A stretch of 64,000 nt of DNA from Vesta saturnalis (taxonomy: Eukaryota > Arthropoda > Insecta > Coleoptera > Lampyridae). This document shows, one piece after another, positions 1 through 11,279 of this stretch. The DNA is taken from the NCBI GenBank assembly GCA_036346205.1, contig JARFJB010000935.1, positions 242,501 to 306,500 of the forward strand. Reading direction: 5' to 3'. Both the position numbers and the translations under genes were made by a program. The notes under the pieces were generated by a model. That model had not been told where the DNA came from. It searched no databases and saw only the letters and a program-made list of their open reading frames with translations. Every line of letters begins with the position of its first letter. Position 1 is the stretch's first letter.

Positions 1-462
1 TATATTATTTAGTTGAGAATAATTTACATATTCACGAAAGTGTAAAAGATGATTACCATTGTTGTCTAGATAATTGTTATCCTCCCTAAAATGCGATAAA
101 TTAAAATCACCCATTATAATAATTTTATTACCACACAACTGATTTAGAAATGAGAGTGAATCTATAGAGTCGCAAAATTCTGTAGTTAATAAGGCAGGAG
201 GTATATGCAAATTTACAGTGTAAATGTCAATGTTACTATAACAAACTTTATAACCCACAAGTTCAATTTGTTGAAATACATTTGTTATAAAAGAGAGATC
301 TAAAGCGTCAACTTTGATGTAATTTTGAGTATTAACTGCAATTAGCACGCCACCCCCTGAAACATCTAGTTCTTCAAAATTCCGGTCACAACGAATTACA
401 GTAAAATGTTTCGGAAATAACTCGGAGCTATTTCCACTTGAATTTAGCCAGATTTCAGTTAA
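1..462 (-). pseudogene. LINE ORF2, APE-type endonuclease domain (partial, runs off window)
   Basis: An open frame on the minus strand runs from about 462 to the window edge. It carries the landmarks of exonuclease-endonuclease-phosphatase (EEP/APE) domains: LTEIWL near the start, SGGGVLIAV in the middle, and the metal-binding motif MGDFN near 90. This domain nicks the target DNA to prime reverse transcription. The visible part has no stop, but it is separated from ORF1 by disrupted sequence, and the reverse transcriptase cannot be judged. Confidence 0.8.
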
Positions 463-599
463 GCATATATAGTATACGGACAAACAATAACTTCATTTAA
501 AAATGATCGCATTTTAGAGTTAAGATCGCAGCTTACAGCGAGACTTAGTTTTTTGTGTTATTAATGGAAACAATTTTGGGAACACCTTGAACGTATTTA

Positions 600-1063
600 A
601 TAGCAATATTTTTTCCCCACTTTGCTACCTTTTATACAAACTAACTCGTAGATCATTAAGGTACTTAAGCTGTGCCGAAGTCTGATCAGATGAAATAGCG
701 ATATCTGTGAAGTTAGCGGTAAGTTTAAATTTGTCTTTTAGAATATTTTTGGCCTCAGTATGGTTTTCCTAAACGAAATAATTGTATTGTAGAAGCGTCC
801 ACATTGAATGAGTTTAATACTTGTGTAATCTTATACTTATCTCTGCTTGCTTTGCTTTGACCTTGTTCTTTTAGGTTGAAAACAACAACATTACGGGCTC
901 GTTTATTTCTTTCGATTATCTTGTTTATTATGTCTTCTGTGTCATCTGATGATATCTTTCCTAATTCCGGAGAGTCAACTTTTAGCTTTAGTTGGTAAAT
1001 TTCATATTGCAGAGCGCTTATAGTTTTTAACAAATTCGGAAACTTGCGCTTTTTCACTGGCAC
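600..1063 (-). pseudogene. LINE ORF1-like protein, frameshifted
   Basis: The frame from 1063 down to 755 gives a basic start, a segment of about 50 residues rich in L/I/K that could form a coiled coil, and then a stretch with RARNVVVFNLKE, which resembles the first strand of the RRM-like domain of LINE ORF1 proteins. After a stop near 755 another frame continues down to about 600 with a plausible end of that domain (NDLRVSLYKR). ORF1 proteins of this kind bind the element's RNA. At least one frameshift breaks it. The family call rests on layout and the short motif. Confidence 0.6.
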
Positions 1064-1099
1064 AACTTTCGCAGTGAAAATTTAGTCGATATTTATCTG

Positions 1100-3175
1100 C
1101 TGAAGTAAATAAATGAGCATTAGCACGAAAAGATCCAGAGATTCGAGGTTGAGATCTCGATCTAAAAGGGTCAACTTTAAATAAAAGACTAACCAGTCTA
1201 TTTCAAAAAAAGACAACGTCGTTTTCACGATGTTGGAGTCGGGATACAACAGGCGCTGCTACCAGCAGTTCCTAGAGGAACGAGAAGCTCAAAGGGAACT
1301 GTCACCGACGACGTCCCGGGAGTTCCGGATACCGCCAGCGATACCGTCACTGCTAGATCTACCGTTAGAGAGAGCAAGTAGCGACTCGTCACCTGCCGCC
1401 ATCGCACAGAAGACGAGGCGGCAAAAGAAGACGACACCGCACCGTTAGAAGGCTTCACCCCCCCTAGAGGTGGAGCACCGAAGAGGAAACACGCCGGCCA
1501 CCACCGCCGCCGCAGCGGCAACCGACAACTCCGAAGAAGAGGCCTGCCCCGGATCCACCAGCCTCGACGACTTCGTGCTACAGAAGAAGAAGCCGAAGAA
1601 AACCCCGAAGGTTCGCTCGTCTACGTCACCGCCCACGAACTGCAGGCCCTGGAACCCTTCACCGACAGCCCTTCAGCGATGGAGCAGATGACACAAGAGG
1701 ACACCAGGGAGAAAGTGCCTCCGGTAATCCTTCGTCAGAAAGAAAACTGAGTCGCGTTCTCCTGAGAAATGGACCGACAACGGATCGCCTTCACGAGAGC
1801 CAAGGCCTTCAGCTAGGGAATCCGGATTCAGCCTGCATCACTCCAGGACAGAGACAGGTTGATGAGTACATGGATAAATGTGGTACTCCGTACCATACTT
1901 ATTAGGCAAAGAGCGAGCGATTGACTAAGGTGGTAAAACGAGGCGTGCCCTTAGAACTAACCGAGGTTGACGTTAGCTCAGAGTTAAAAATGCAACATAT
2001 TAATGTACTTTCTGTTTAGAGGATGAAGCATCAAGGACGCCCTATCCCCCTCGTGATGGTAGAATTGCCGACCTAGGAAGACAACAAGAAGATTCGGGAG
2101 ATGAAGCACGTCGCCCGCCTCCGCGTGACTGTAGAGGATTGGCGGCGGAAATCTGGAATCGGGCAGTGTCATCGGTGTCAAGGTTTCCGTTACGCACAGC
2201 GTTGCTGCAGGGCGGCAGCACTCTGTGTAAATTGCGGCGGAGGTCACCACTCCAGTGAATGCACGAAACCCCGTACAGACCGGGCTAAGTGTGTTAACTT
2301 CGGTGGGGACCAACCCGCTAGCTGCAGGGGCTGCCCGAAGCTCCCTCGGCCTCCACAACGGAAGAAGACGGAAGTACCACAGCGACCTAAGAAGACACCG
2401 CCAACGGCGGCGCCTTCATCAACCCGGACCAGCGTCAATTACGCTCGAGCGACAGCAGTCAAGGTTGAGAAGGCGGAAGTACCCGGAAGCTCCCGCCGCT
2501 ATCGTTACCCCGTCTGTCCAACCTACCCTAGGGTTTGACGCTATATTGGGCCTCCTTGGAGGACTCGATATGGAGAAGGCCCTACCTGTCATCCGTAAGG
2601 TGGCAGCAGCGCTCGTTCAGGCGCAAACTGCGATGGACCTGTGGGCAGTGATCCTCACGCACGGTTCAGATGTGGTTGCCCTTTGCGGGTAATCATACAA
2701 AGGTCCGGAGCGAGGACTGGTGCCCTAGCTAAGTATACAGCATTGACAATTTATTAACTCTGTTCTGTTAACACCGATAATGTGTTCACACAACTAACAC
2801 ATGTTTCTATTTATGTCAGATACACAGAGCATCAACTGCATTAAACACAATCGAGCTACAATAGGACAGTTCACACAACAACCACACCACCACCAGCATC
2901 ACCAACCACTACAACGCTTTTTTTGGAAATACCACAAATCCCAACACACAGATGTCAACAGGCATACCACACAATCACGAATCCCAACAACCACGCAACC
3001 CACGCGCTGAAGAGGATGAAGAATCCTGAGCAGCGCACCACCAAGAATACACAAAACATTACCACTTATTTTATTTTATTGTACAATATTATATCTTGTA
3101 ATACGTATTGTAAATACCATAATTGTTATGTATCATAAAAATTCTAATAAACTTTGTTGAACTTGAACTTGATGA
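1100..3175 (+). mobile_element. Jockey/I-type LINE relic: ORF1 and 3' end, ORF2 missing
   Basis: A GC-rich gag-like ORF1 relic (1230-2692) is followed by a 3' untranslated stretch rich in CAACC/CACCA, an AATAAA-like signal near 3146, and a short TTGAACTTGAACTTGA repeat near 3155-3170 that looks like the simple-repeat tail of Jockey/I elements. No endonuclease or reverse transcriptase lies between ORF1 and the tail, so most of ORF2 has been lost or this is a non-autonomous derivative. Confidence 0.65.
1230..2692 (+). pseudogene. Jockey-type LINE ORF1 (gag-like) with zinc knuckles, multiply frameshifted
   Basis: Pieces in different frames together resemble an insect LINE gag-like ORF1. They are an amino-terminal basic and proline-rich part (1230-1690), a middle part recognisable as a PRE/C2HC-type region (about 1690-2130), and a cysteine-rich part at 2101-2538 with CHRCQGF, CVNCGGGH and CVNFGG. 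These correspond to three CCHC knuckles. The first has lost its histidine (Y in its place) and the third has a C replaced by F. A leucine/alanine-rich tail follows to 2692. The protein would have bound element RNA. At least four frameshifts or stops make it non-functional. Confidence 0.75.
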
Positions 3176-3581
3176 AGGTCCGGTCCAGAACAAGCAGGAT
3201 GATGAAGCAGGTAACACTTATCACAGACACACATTATCTTTATCAAAGTTAATATTTGTGTCACACATTCCACAAGTTTTAAGTATGGGCATTTTACAGA
3301 ATTTATAATAATACTTATAATCCCCTAAATAATTAATAATATTGGATTAAATTAGGAGCGTGACAATAATACAACTACTCTCTACCCAAATCTGAATATT
3401 ATTATATACACTGTGTCCCAAATTGGTGTTGCATGTATGGCTAGCTCTGTTATTATAAGAGCTGCAAAATCGGTCAAATGGACAATGTTTCTCAGGATTC
3501 TATTACCATTGCAGAAGTTCTATTACATTTTATCAATTGTTTTTGGTTTTTGAAGAAATCGCGTGAAATCAAAATGGTGTA
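3176..3581. other. No gene recognised
   Basis: AT-rich sequence between the LINE tail and the mariner element. I see no conserved reading frame or repeat in it. Confidence 0.5.
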
Positions 3582-3629
3582 TTTTTGACAGGCCCCCGTA
3601 GCTCGGTGATTAGAGAACATACGCTATTT
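3582..3629 (+). repeat. Left terminal inverted repeat of the mariner-like element
   Basis: Reverse complement of 5828-5875 with two differences (a G/T change in the middle and a C/G change near the inner end). Confidence 0.9.
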
Positions 3630-3820
3630 AAGCAGAAGCTAGACAATTAGGAAATTATTATTGATAAAATTTATTGAACGAATGAAAAAACAGATTTTTG
3701 CGATCATTTACAATAAAAGCTGGCACATATACATTATAACTGTCTAATTTAAAATAATTGTCCTATGTGGCCACCGCCTTGATCGAAACATATTTGACGA
3801 TTTTGTAGAGAGTTTATTTT
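3630..3820 (-). repeat. Inverted internal duplication of the transposase 3' region inside the left arm
   Basis: This block is the diverged reverse complement of about 5265-5475, which holds the last codons of the transposase and the following sequence. In the right arm the sequence next to the terminal repeat (5690-5827) continues directly. In the left arm its counterpart starts only at about 3820, so the block sits between the left terminal repeat and the normal subterminal sequence. Confidence 0.75.
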
Positions 3821-4234
3821 CCTCATTTAAACATTCTACGACTACTTTTTCAAGAACTTTACAATAAAAAATTAAACAAAAGAATACCTTTTTCAGATTT
3901 CGAGATAATGGCTGTAGCTTTATTTTTTGTTATGGGCGCCATATTGGATTATTAATGCATTAAATAGCATGGTAGTTTCTTTTCAATGATACTAATAAAC
4001 AATTATATAAAAATGTTCTACCAAAAATTTTGTTGCTGTGCTCAATAAGATCTTAGTAGGCGAGCTAACAATTTATTTATCTTAGAACTGTCAAATTTTG
4101 GTTGGTTCAATTAAAATTACCTTTTGTGTTGAGTCCATTGCATTTAATTCGTTTTTTTAATTCGCAATTGCTTGTTTTTTGTGTTTAATTTAGTTTCCAT
4201 TAAATTATAATTTTCAAATTCCCAACCATTAGAC

Positions 4235-5355
4235 ATGGCTCTTAATTATACAAATGAAGGAAAAACTGACATGTTAGAAACCTACTTCGAATTCCATAGA
4301 AACGCTGTAGCGGCTATTGAAATTTATGAAAATAAATTTCCTGAACGACATCAACCAAACGCAAGTCATTTTAGGAATCTGTTATTGAATTTGTTGAATT
4401 ATGGAAGTTTTGTAAAACCCAGAAATCATAAATATGCTGTGGAAAACGAGGAAAGAAACAATCTTGTGTTACAATACACTAACAATAACCCCTCAGCATC
4501 GGTTAGAAAAATTGATAATGAAACAAATATTCCTAAGTCATTCGTCCATCGAGTACTGGACGCCAATAAATACCGTCCATACAAGCCTGGGATAGTACAA
4601 GGTTTATCGATAAATGATTTTCCACGAAGAGTAAGATTTTGTGAATGGTACGTCCAAAATATGCGAGAAAATCCCAATTTTTCTATGAAAATGTTATGGA
4701 CTGATGAAACTCGATTTACCAATTGCGGAGTTTGCAACAGGCGTAATACCCATCACTGGACTGTAGAAAACCCACAACTCACCGAACAAAATTTGGATTT
4801 TATGTTTGGTGCGCTATAATAGCAGATGTAAAATGAAATTCAAATTTAAATATGAAATTTTAGAAATTATTTCTTTTAGGAAATGAATTAATTGGGCCAT
4901 TTATTTTTAACTTCAATTTAAATGCAGCACGATGTCTTGAACTCTTACAAGAGCAAATAGTACCAGCTGTAAGGGCAGCTGTGGGGAACTTGGATCAAAT
5001 TTTGTTTATGCACGATGGTTGTCCAGCTCATAATGTTGCCGTCGTAAAGAATTATTTAGAACAAAACTTTTCCAATAGATTAGTTGCGAATAATGGCCAC
5101 ATGTTGTGGCCTGCTAGATCCCCTGACATAAATCCCCTTGATTTCTTTTTATGGGGACACATTAAGAACGAAGCTTTCGCATTTGAAGCTCCAGAAAATA
5201 TTTCAATTTTAGAAGAAAGAGTCTGAAACGCTATGCATTCTGTGAATAGAGACACATTAATGAGGGCAATAAAATCTCTGCAAAATCGTTGTCAAGTATT
5301 TTTTGATCAAGGTGGTGGCCACATAGAACAATTCTTTCAAATTAGACAGTTATAA
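4235..5355 (+). pseudogene. Mariner-superfamily transposase, broken
   Basis: The first frame (4235-4819, 194 aa) starts with a helix-turn-helix domain of the kind found at the start of Mos1-like transposases (about residues 20-70, including FPERHQPNASHFRNLL). It reaches the first catalytic Asp in MLWTDETRF. A frameshift near 4812 moves the frame. The second frame contains FMHDGCPAHN (second Asp) and WPARSPDINPLDFFLWGHIK. By my count 41 residues separate the second and third catalytic Asp, a DD41D spacing. An in-frame TGA at 5224-5226 interrupts a tail that would otherwise reach TAA at 5355. It would cut and paste the element at TA sites; as it stands it cannot. Confidence 0.85.
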
Positions 5356-5827
5356 TTTATTTGTACCACCTTTTATTGTAAATGATCGCAAAAGTCTGTT
5401 TTTTCCTTCGTTCAATATATTTTATCAATAATAATTTAAGAATAATTTCCTAATTGTCTAGCTTGTGCTTTTTGATCATTATTGAAGCATTCAGTTGCCT
5501 ATTGAAGGAGGTATTAATATTAGTGAACGTCAAACAAACGAACGTTGAAGTGAACCATGGCTTAACTAGCTTAACAGTTTTTTTGCGATTTACGGGTAAC
5601 TAACATTTTTTTCTTATTTCAGTATACATTGAAAAGAAAATATTATGTTGTGATACATTCTTGAAAAAAGGAAAAAAAAATGCTATTTAATACATCAATA
5701 ATCGAATATGGCGTCCATAAAAAAAAAGAAAGCTATAGTCATTATCACGAAATCTGAAAAAGATATTTTTTTGTTTTATTTTTTAATGTAGAGTTCTTAA
5801 AAAAGTACCCGTAGAATGTTTAAATCA

Positions 5828-5875
5828 AAATACCGTATGTTCTCTAATAACCGAGCTACGGGGGCCTGTCAAAAA
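5828..5875 (-). repeat. Right terminal inverted repeat of the mariner-like element
   Basis: Pairs with 3582-3629 over 48 nt; it defines the right end of the transposon. Confidence 0.9.
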
Positions 5876-6139
5876 TGTTTTGAATTTTACTTTAAATTGT
5901 AGATTATTATGTGGTTGAGTTCATAAACTAAACTATATAAGCTAAACCACACAATAACTAACAATAAAGGTACAAATCAGAACATTCTGTTAATAATTCC
6001 TTAGAACTGATTAATAAATTAGGAAACAAAATTACCACTACATAATATACTTGTAAGTTTTGACGTCACTAGTACGTTCTCTAAAATACCTACTCAAGAC
6101 TATGTGACGTTATTAAATAATTTTTTTAATAATAACGTT
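5876..6139. other. No gene recognised
   Basis: AT-rich spacer between the mariner-like element and the LINE tail; nothing conserved is visible. Confidence 0.5.
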
Positions 6140-9100
6140 GAACTGGTTACAAGGATGGAATTAATGCATTAATTCGTTGTTCTTTTTTGTTGTGATTGTG
6201 GACCTGAACAGGCTAAATTTGGCCTATCGTGCTAAAGCACTCAGGAACACTTATAAGGATGGATAGAGGGATAATGAATTGCCAATAGATGCCTATGAAC
6301 AGCTACCTTAAATTTTCTCATATCATAAGTGAGAGGAAAACAGGAACTAGGGAGATCATTCCAGAGCTTAGAAGCCGTGTAGAAAAATGTGGATTGCGCC
6401 CGTTTGGTTTGACAAGTAGAGATTTGTACTGCATACTGATGATGTGAATGAGCGAACCGAGTGCTTCTCGCAAAGATAGTTCTAGAGGGTATCAAAGAAT
6501 ATAATTCAGCATCACAGTAGTCGTTGTAGAAACGATAATAGAAAGAAAGAACTGAAACCATCCTTCTATGCTGAAGGAACTGTATGTTAGAAGTTAAAGA
6601 CGGGTCATTTATAGGTCTAGTCGCTCTCTTTTGAATACGTTCAACGATATCGAGAGCGTATTGGGGAGCACTAACCCAGTGGTGAGAATTATATTCCAGA
6701 TGAGGCCGAATTTGGGCTTCACACAGCCGAATGAGTTGCCGAGAGGTAAAGTACTGCTTAGATCTGTACAAAAAGCTTATTTTACGAGACATTTGAAGAT
6801 ACAGTCATGCCCAACAGAGTAATAGGGTCTGAAAACTTAAGAACTGAGCCATTCATACTTACAACAGGAAATGATCGATCCTTTTTGGTGGACACAAGGC
6901 AACACTGAGTTTTGTTAGCATTAAATTTAACTAGATTAGTGCTTCCCCATTCGAGAATACGTTGAATGTCTTTGTTGATTGAATTTGTCATTTCAGCTTT
7001 AATTCCTTGATTTGACATAGAAGGTAGATTATCAATATGTGTAGACTGAGATGAACTACAGTGAAGAGTGCTATCGTCAGCAAAGCAATGGATGGGGTTA
7101 GTTATTGAAGAAATAAGGTCATTTATGTACAGCAGAAAAAGTGTAGGCGCTATAACGGATCCCTGTGGTACGCCCGCGTTAATACTAACTTCTTTTGAAA
7201 AAAGCCATCAACTAGGACACGTATTCGTCTTTTATCAATGAAACTAGAAACCCAGTTGATGAGCGTATCATGTAACCCAAACGAGTTAAGTTTGGCAAGT
7301 AAACATTTATGCCAAACTTGGTCAAATGCCTTTGAGATATCTAAAGCGACTACAACTGTTTCACCGGACTGCTCTACTACACTGTTCCAAACTTGGGTCA
7401 CATATGAAAGAAGATCACCTGTTGAACGACTTTGCCCAAACCCATATTGGCGGTCACTAAGGAGGTTGTTAGTTTCAAGGAACGTGAGCAGTTGCTGATT
7501 GATGGCTTTTTCCATGATTTTAGATAAAATGGAAGTAATGCCAATTGGTCGGTGGTTTGAGGGATCGGTCTTATCGCCTTTTTTGGGAATAGGTTGAACA
7601 TTTTCTAACTTCCATGATGAAGGGAATTCCCTAGAAGACATCGACATCGTATAGAGGTTAGATAGGACCGGTACAGGTCCGGGGGAACATTTCTTTAAGA
7701 CAATAGCTGGGATACCGTCTGGGCCAGTCGCCTTATTGAGATCAAGCCTACTGATGATCGATTCCAAGAGCTTGTACCGAAAATGAATTGGTTTCATAGC
7801 GTATGAAGAAGAGTTGACTAGGGGCACATCTTTTCCAGAATCATTGAGATACGAGTTTGATGCAAACAAATCTACAAAGACATTGGTTATGTCTACAGAA
7901 TCAGCAACTACCGATCCGTCAATAGATGTCAGGGGGGACATGAGGATGTTCCAAAGTTGTTACTAATGGCTTTAGCTAAAGACCAAAATTTACGACTGCC
8001 TAAAGGAGATGTAGCTAGTTCATTGCATTTTCGTTGTTCGAACAACTTTTTAGTTTTAGTGATGACTCTTTTGCAGATATTTCTAGCACCAACGTATTCT
8101 ACATGACTGTCGACCGATTTATTAGATTTCCATTTAATGTAATATTTATTTTTTAAAGATATTGCATCAGCACAAGCTTTGTTGAACCACGGTTGGGAAC
8201 CTGAATGACCTATTCGGTACTGTTTTTTGGGAATGTATAACTCCATTCCCATGAGGATGACTTCAAATACTGAAAGAGCGATGTCCGAAGAAGAGGACGA
8301 CTTAGAAAAAGATTCACACCATGGAAAGGTTGCAAAGAAATCCCGTAAATTACACCATCGAGCTGACTTAAAACACCACAAGGTTCTGTCGGTTTTGCGA
8401 ACAAGAGTGGAATTAGGTACAGTAGAAATGATTTCTATTAGACAATGGTCGGAAAGACCTAAAGGCGAAAGAACGGAAGTTTTATAAACAAGAGGGTTTG
8501 ATGTAAGAAAGAGATCTAGAAGATGTGGAGTATGGTTAGGGTTATCAGGGATTCTTGTGGGTTCAGAAATCATTTGTGTGAGATCACACGAAATAGCAAA
8601 TGTTTCTGCACTATGACCAGCAGGATTTGTAGTAGTTGAAAACGGAAACCAATTATTGAAATCAGCTGCAATTGAGATATCGCAAGATGGAAACTGATAC
8701 AGGAGATAATCAACTTTCATGCTAAGGTAATCGAAGAAGTCTTGAAAGTTACTGTCATTAGGAGACCTATAAATGCAACAGTAGAATTTCACAAAATTGG
8801 GACCAGAATGTTTAAACCAAATCACGTCAAAATTTTTATTTTCTAAGGAAGAAATCCTTTTGCAAGCAATTCTGTACTTGTTGCAGGCACATACGCCTCT
8901 TTTATATCGAAAGTTAGAGTGAAGGTGGTATTGAGGAAATTGCAAGTCGGGTGACTCGGAGCTTTTAGAGGAAACTTGTGTTTCAGATAGAAACAAAATA
9001 TCAGGTTGTAATTGTTCAAGACGTTGGTGAATAGCATTAAGATTAGATCTGATATCGCGGATGTTGCGGTAGTGAATCAGAAAGTTGATACTTTCGATGA

Positions 9101-9370
9101 CCGTGGTTGCTTGGGCCCTGCCCTCCCGGACTTCGAATGGGGCAGGATTTTACGCCATCTCATTTTTTAATTTGGACTTTTAATCCGATAGGAAGACAGT
9201 GAGGGCGAGAAGGAAGAATAAGGATGAGAATAGATTAAGTATGAAGGAAAAGGTAACCGGAAGCCCTTACCGAGCTCAGAAAATCTGAGACCCAATATGA
9301 AGGAGCCCATGGTAAGGGTGGTGGTACCTCACCGGCTGGCATGGGGTATACATGTCTACCAGCTTTGTGC
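6140..9370 (-). mobile_element. LINE with nearly full ORF2, minus strand
   Basis: On the minus strand there is a 5' leader (about 9370-9150), an APE-type endonuclease, a reverse transcriptase and a carboxy-terminal domain, ending near 6241 with a short 3' untranslated tail down to about 6140. Frameshifts break the ORF. The same family supplies the diverged fragments at 13.8-14.8 kb. Confidence 0.85.
6241..9150 (-). pseudogene. LINE ORF2: APE endonuclease and reverse transcriptase, frameshifted
   Basis: Reading on the minus strand, the endonuclease begins near 9130 (INFLIHYRNIRD), has FLSETQ near 8990 and ends with the GLSDHCLIE motif. In the metal-site motif the usual GDFN reads AADFNNW, so the Gly is changed. 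The reverse transcriptase follows (7941-7150) with KATGPDGIP, LENVQPIPKKGDK, QYGFGQSRST and VALDISKAFDQVWH. After a frameshift near 7150 it continues with GVPQGSVIAPTLF and the catalytic CFADDST. A further frameshift near 6790 leads to the carboxy-terminal part (6792-6241) with KISFLYRSKQYF and HLEYNSHHW. The product would nick target DNA and copy its RNA. At least three breaks are seen. Clade: CR1/Jockey group by general appearance, not proven. Confidence 0.85.
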
Positions 9371-9589
9371 TACATTAATCAAAATTATTTCATATTCAAT
9401 AATAAAATTTATTTACAACAAAAAAGAATGGTGGGCAGTACAATTTCGCCAAATTTAGACAATATCTTTATGGATAATGTAGAAAATTAAACTTTTGAAT
9501 GAACTGTTTTTGTTAAGATGTAGTTTGGTTTTGTTATGTTAATCATACTTTAGCATGTTTGATAGTTCATTAGATTCTATTGACTAGTT

Positions 9590-10265
9590 CTTAACTAATA
9601 TTACCAATTTACATCCTGACGTTAAATTTACCCTAGAGAAAGAACAAAACAGAGCCATTAATTTTCTAGATTTAAACATAAAGATTAAGACACAGAACAA
9701 GTTTGAGTGTTTCATGTTCCGAAAGCCCACAGATACAGACATTACAATTACAAACAATTCAGTTGACCATAAAATGCATAAGGTAGCTGCATGTAGCGGA
9801 TTAGTAGATAGAGCAATGTCATTACCAATACCTAACAAATTTCTCTAAAAAAATATCAATTATAAAACAAATAGCGCAGACAAATGTTTACTCTGCTAAT
9901 ATAATCGATGCTTTAGTTGAAAATCTAGAATACATATCATATTTTGGAAAAATACCAATGGTCTTAACGTTCATTTAATACTATAGATTCAACTAACCAC
10001 ATTTTGAAGTCAAGTATTTACAAACTCAACTGCACATCTTATCATTATATTTATATTGGACAAACACTTAGGAACTTTGATACTTAATACAAAGAACATA
10101 TTAGATGTTACAAATACAAACCCAGAGACTAATCAAATTATGTCAAACATTCTTATTTTTGTAATAAATAAGACAAATTCGAGGTTTTGGAGGCATTGAA
10201 ATTTATAAACACAAACAGAGAGCACCTTTAATCAACGAACAGGTTAGTAGACTCACTTGTAATAG
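9590..10265 (+). pseudogene. Penelope-like retroelement relic: end of reverse transcriptase and GIY-YIG
   Basis: A plus-strand frame from about 9597 to 9848 reads AINFLDLNIKI and MFRKPTDTDITI, the post-catalytic part of Penelope-type reverse transcriptases (family pattern FLDL...RKPTxTD). After stops, another stretch (10005-10080) reads IYKLNCTSYHYIYIGQTLRNF, matching the start of a GIY-YIG endonuclease, the domain fused to the reverse transcriptase in Penelope-like elements. Several in-frame stops follow. The 5' two-thirds of the element is absent. Confidence 0.75.
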
Positions 10266-10653
10266 ACATTTTATTTTGATTATGATACACGTTATATTAT
10301 TCAAAGGCCTTGAAAAATAAGTATTTATATGAAACATTGTAGAATTATATTTTTAACATAAGCGCTACTATTAAGGTATTCCACGAAGTAAGGTTAAAAA
10401 ATATAAATTTGATACTATATTTATGTAATTTATACATTATTTGTATATCATTGACATGATTCCTTTTGAAAAAACAAAAACGATTTAGGACACTTTTTGC
10501 GTAAATTTGGCCATGTCAAGGATTTATAGGCTAAATAAACTAAAGTTTGATCCACTGTCTACATATTTTAGTAGTTATAATGATAACATAATGGCACCAA
10601 TTACACAATATCTCTTTAAAGTAGTTTTTTTTTGTTTACAAAACTATACTTTA
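10266..10653. other. Upstream flank of copy 1, no gene recognised
   Basis: AT-rich sequence between the Penelope relic and the promoter. A possible frame at 10507-10752 overlaps the promoter and has no conserved features. Confidence 0.5.
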
Positions 10654-10760
10654 TTTAACCCCCTTTTTTATCAAAAAGGAAATATTGGATACAAACATGT
10701 CCTTCTAAGCCAAGTTTGGGAAGGGACCACTATTTGCTTTAAAATGGTATAAAATTCGAG
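10654..10760 (+). promoter_or_regulatory. Core promoter of the first secreted-protein gene
   Basis: A TATA box (TATAAAA, 10748-10754) lies 42 nt before the ATG, a normal distance for a short 5' leader. The block 10654-10678 (TTTAACCCCC followed by a T-run and ATCAAAAAG) is identical over 25 nt to 29687-29711 upstream of the paralogue. The segment around the TATA box (TTTGCTTTAAAATG, 10733-10746) is also shared. Sequence between the blocks differs, so the shared parts look constrained. Confidence 0.75.
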
Positions 10761-10789
10761 TAGGATTGCATTAACATTACTAGTACAAA

Positions 10790-11279
10790 ATGAAGTCCTT
10801 TGCAATATTTGCACTACATATCTGCCTCATCTCCGCAGGGACCGCGTTACTTGAGGATAAAGGTAAAGAAAATCCAAGTTTAATTTAGTACAGCTAAACA
10901 TTGTTTTTTAGTTATTGGCATATCCATATTTGTGCAACTTCAAACCTTACTTAACTGTGTATTAAACAGTATAACAGACTTGTCGTTAGAAACACTCGCT
11001 ATCATTGCAGAAGCACTAAATCGTATTGTTGCAACGTCACAAGGTGCAATTAGCTGCACACCTATAGCGGTACCTGGAAATGGACCTGTAAATCCTCAGT
11101 CATTAATACAACTGATACAATGCCTGAGGGAGGTGTTATCCAGCACTCAAGTTGGAACTATCTTTGCTACCCAAATCACAGAAATTAGAAATGCTATTTT
11201 AACAATTGCAGCAACTGTAGTACAATGTGCATTTACGTTGTTGCTAACCTTACTAGGTATAGCAAATTTCGCTAGTTAA
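10790..11279 (+). CDS. Small secreted protein, two exons (family not recognised), copy 1
   Basis: Exon 1 is 10790-10862, a 49-bp intron is 10863-10911 (GTAAAG...TTTTTTAG), and exon 2 is 10912-11279, giving 146 residues. Residues 1-18 or so (MKSFAIFALHICLISAG) form a signal peptide, so the product should be secreted. The mature part is mainly helical and hydrophobic, with four cysteines in NCVLNS, ISCTPIAVP, IQCLREVL and VVQCAFTLLL, and ends in an A/L-rich segment. The paralogue at 29828-30325 has the same exon-1 length (73 nt), the same intron phase and the same cysteine positions, so this is a real gene. The intron splits the gene just after the signal peptide. I do not recognise the family and assign no function. 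Confidence 0.9.

Larger units (their letters stand above)
1..1080 (-). mobile_element. LINE (APE-type non-LTR retrotransposon) fragment, ORF1 plus start of ORF2
   Basis: On the minus strand this segment reads first an ORF1-like protein and then the amino-terminal half of an endonuclease-reverse transcriptase, which is the order of a two-ORF LINE. The element continues past base 1, so the reverse transcriptase is outside the window. The exact clade cannot be fixed from an endonuclease piece; a CR1/Jockey-like element is a fair guess. Confidence 0.75.
3582..5875 (+). mobile_element. Mariner-superfamily (IS630-Tc1-mariner) DNA transposon, DD41D-like
   Basis: The ends are matching inverted repeats of 48 nt (3582-3629 and 5828-5875; 46 of 48 positions agree by eye) starting TTTTTGACAGGCCCCC. 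The left flank is TA (3580-3581) and the right flank is TG, consistent with a TA target duplication that has mutated once. A broken transposase lies inside. The left arm also holds an inverted copy of the transposase 3' end, described separately. Confidence 0.85.

Noticed and set aside
1225..1521. Minus-strand frame of 98 codons over the Jockey ORF1
   Set aside because: GC-rich shadow of the ORF1 relic on the other strand.
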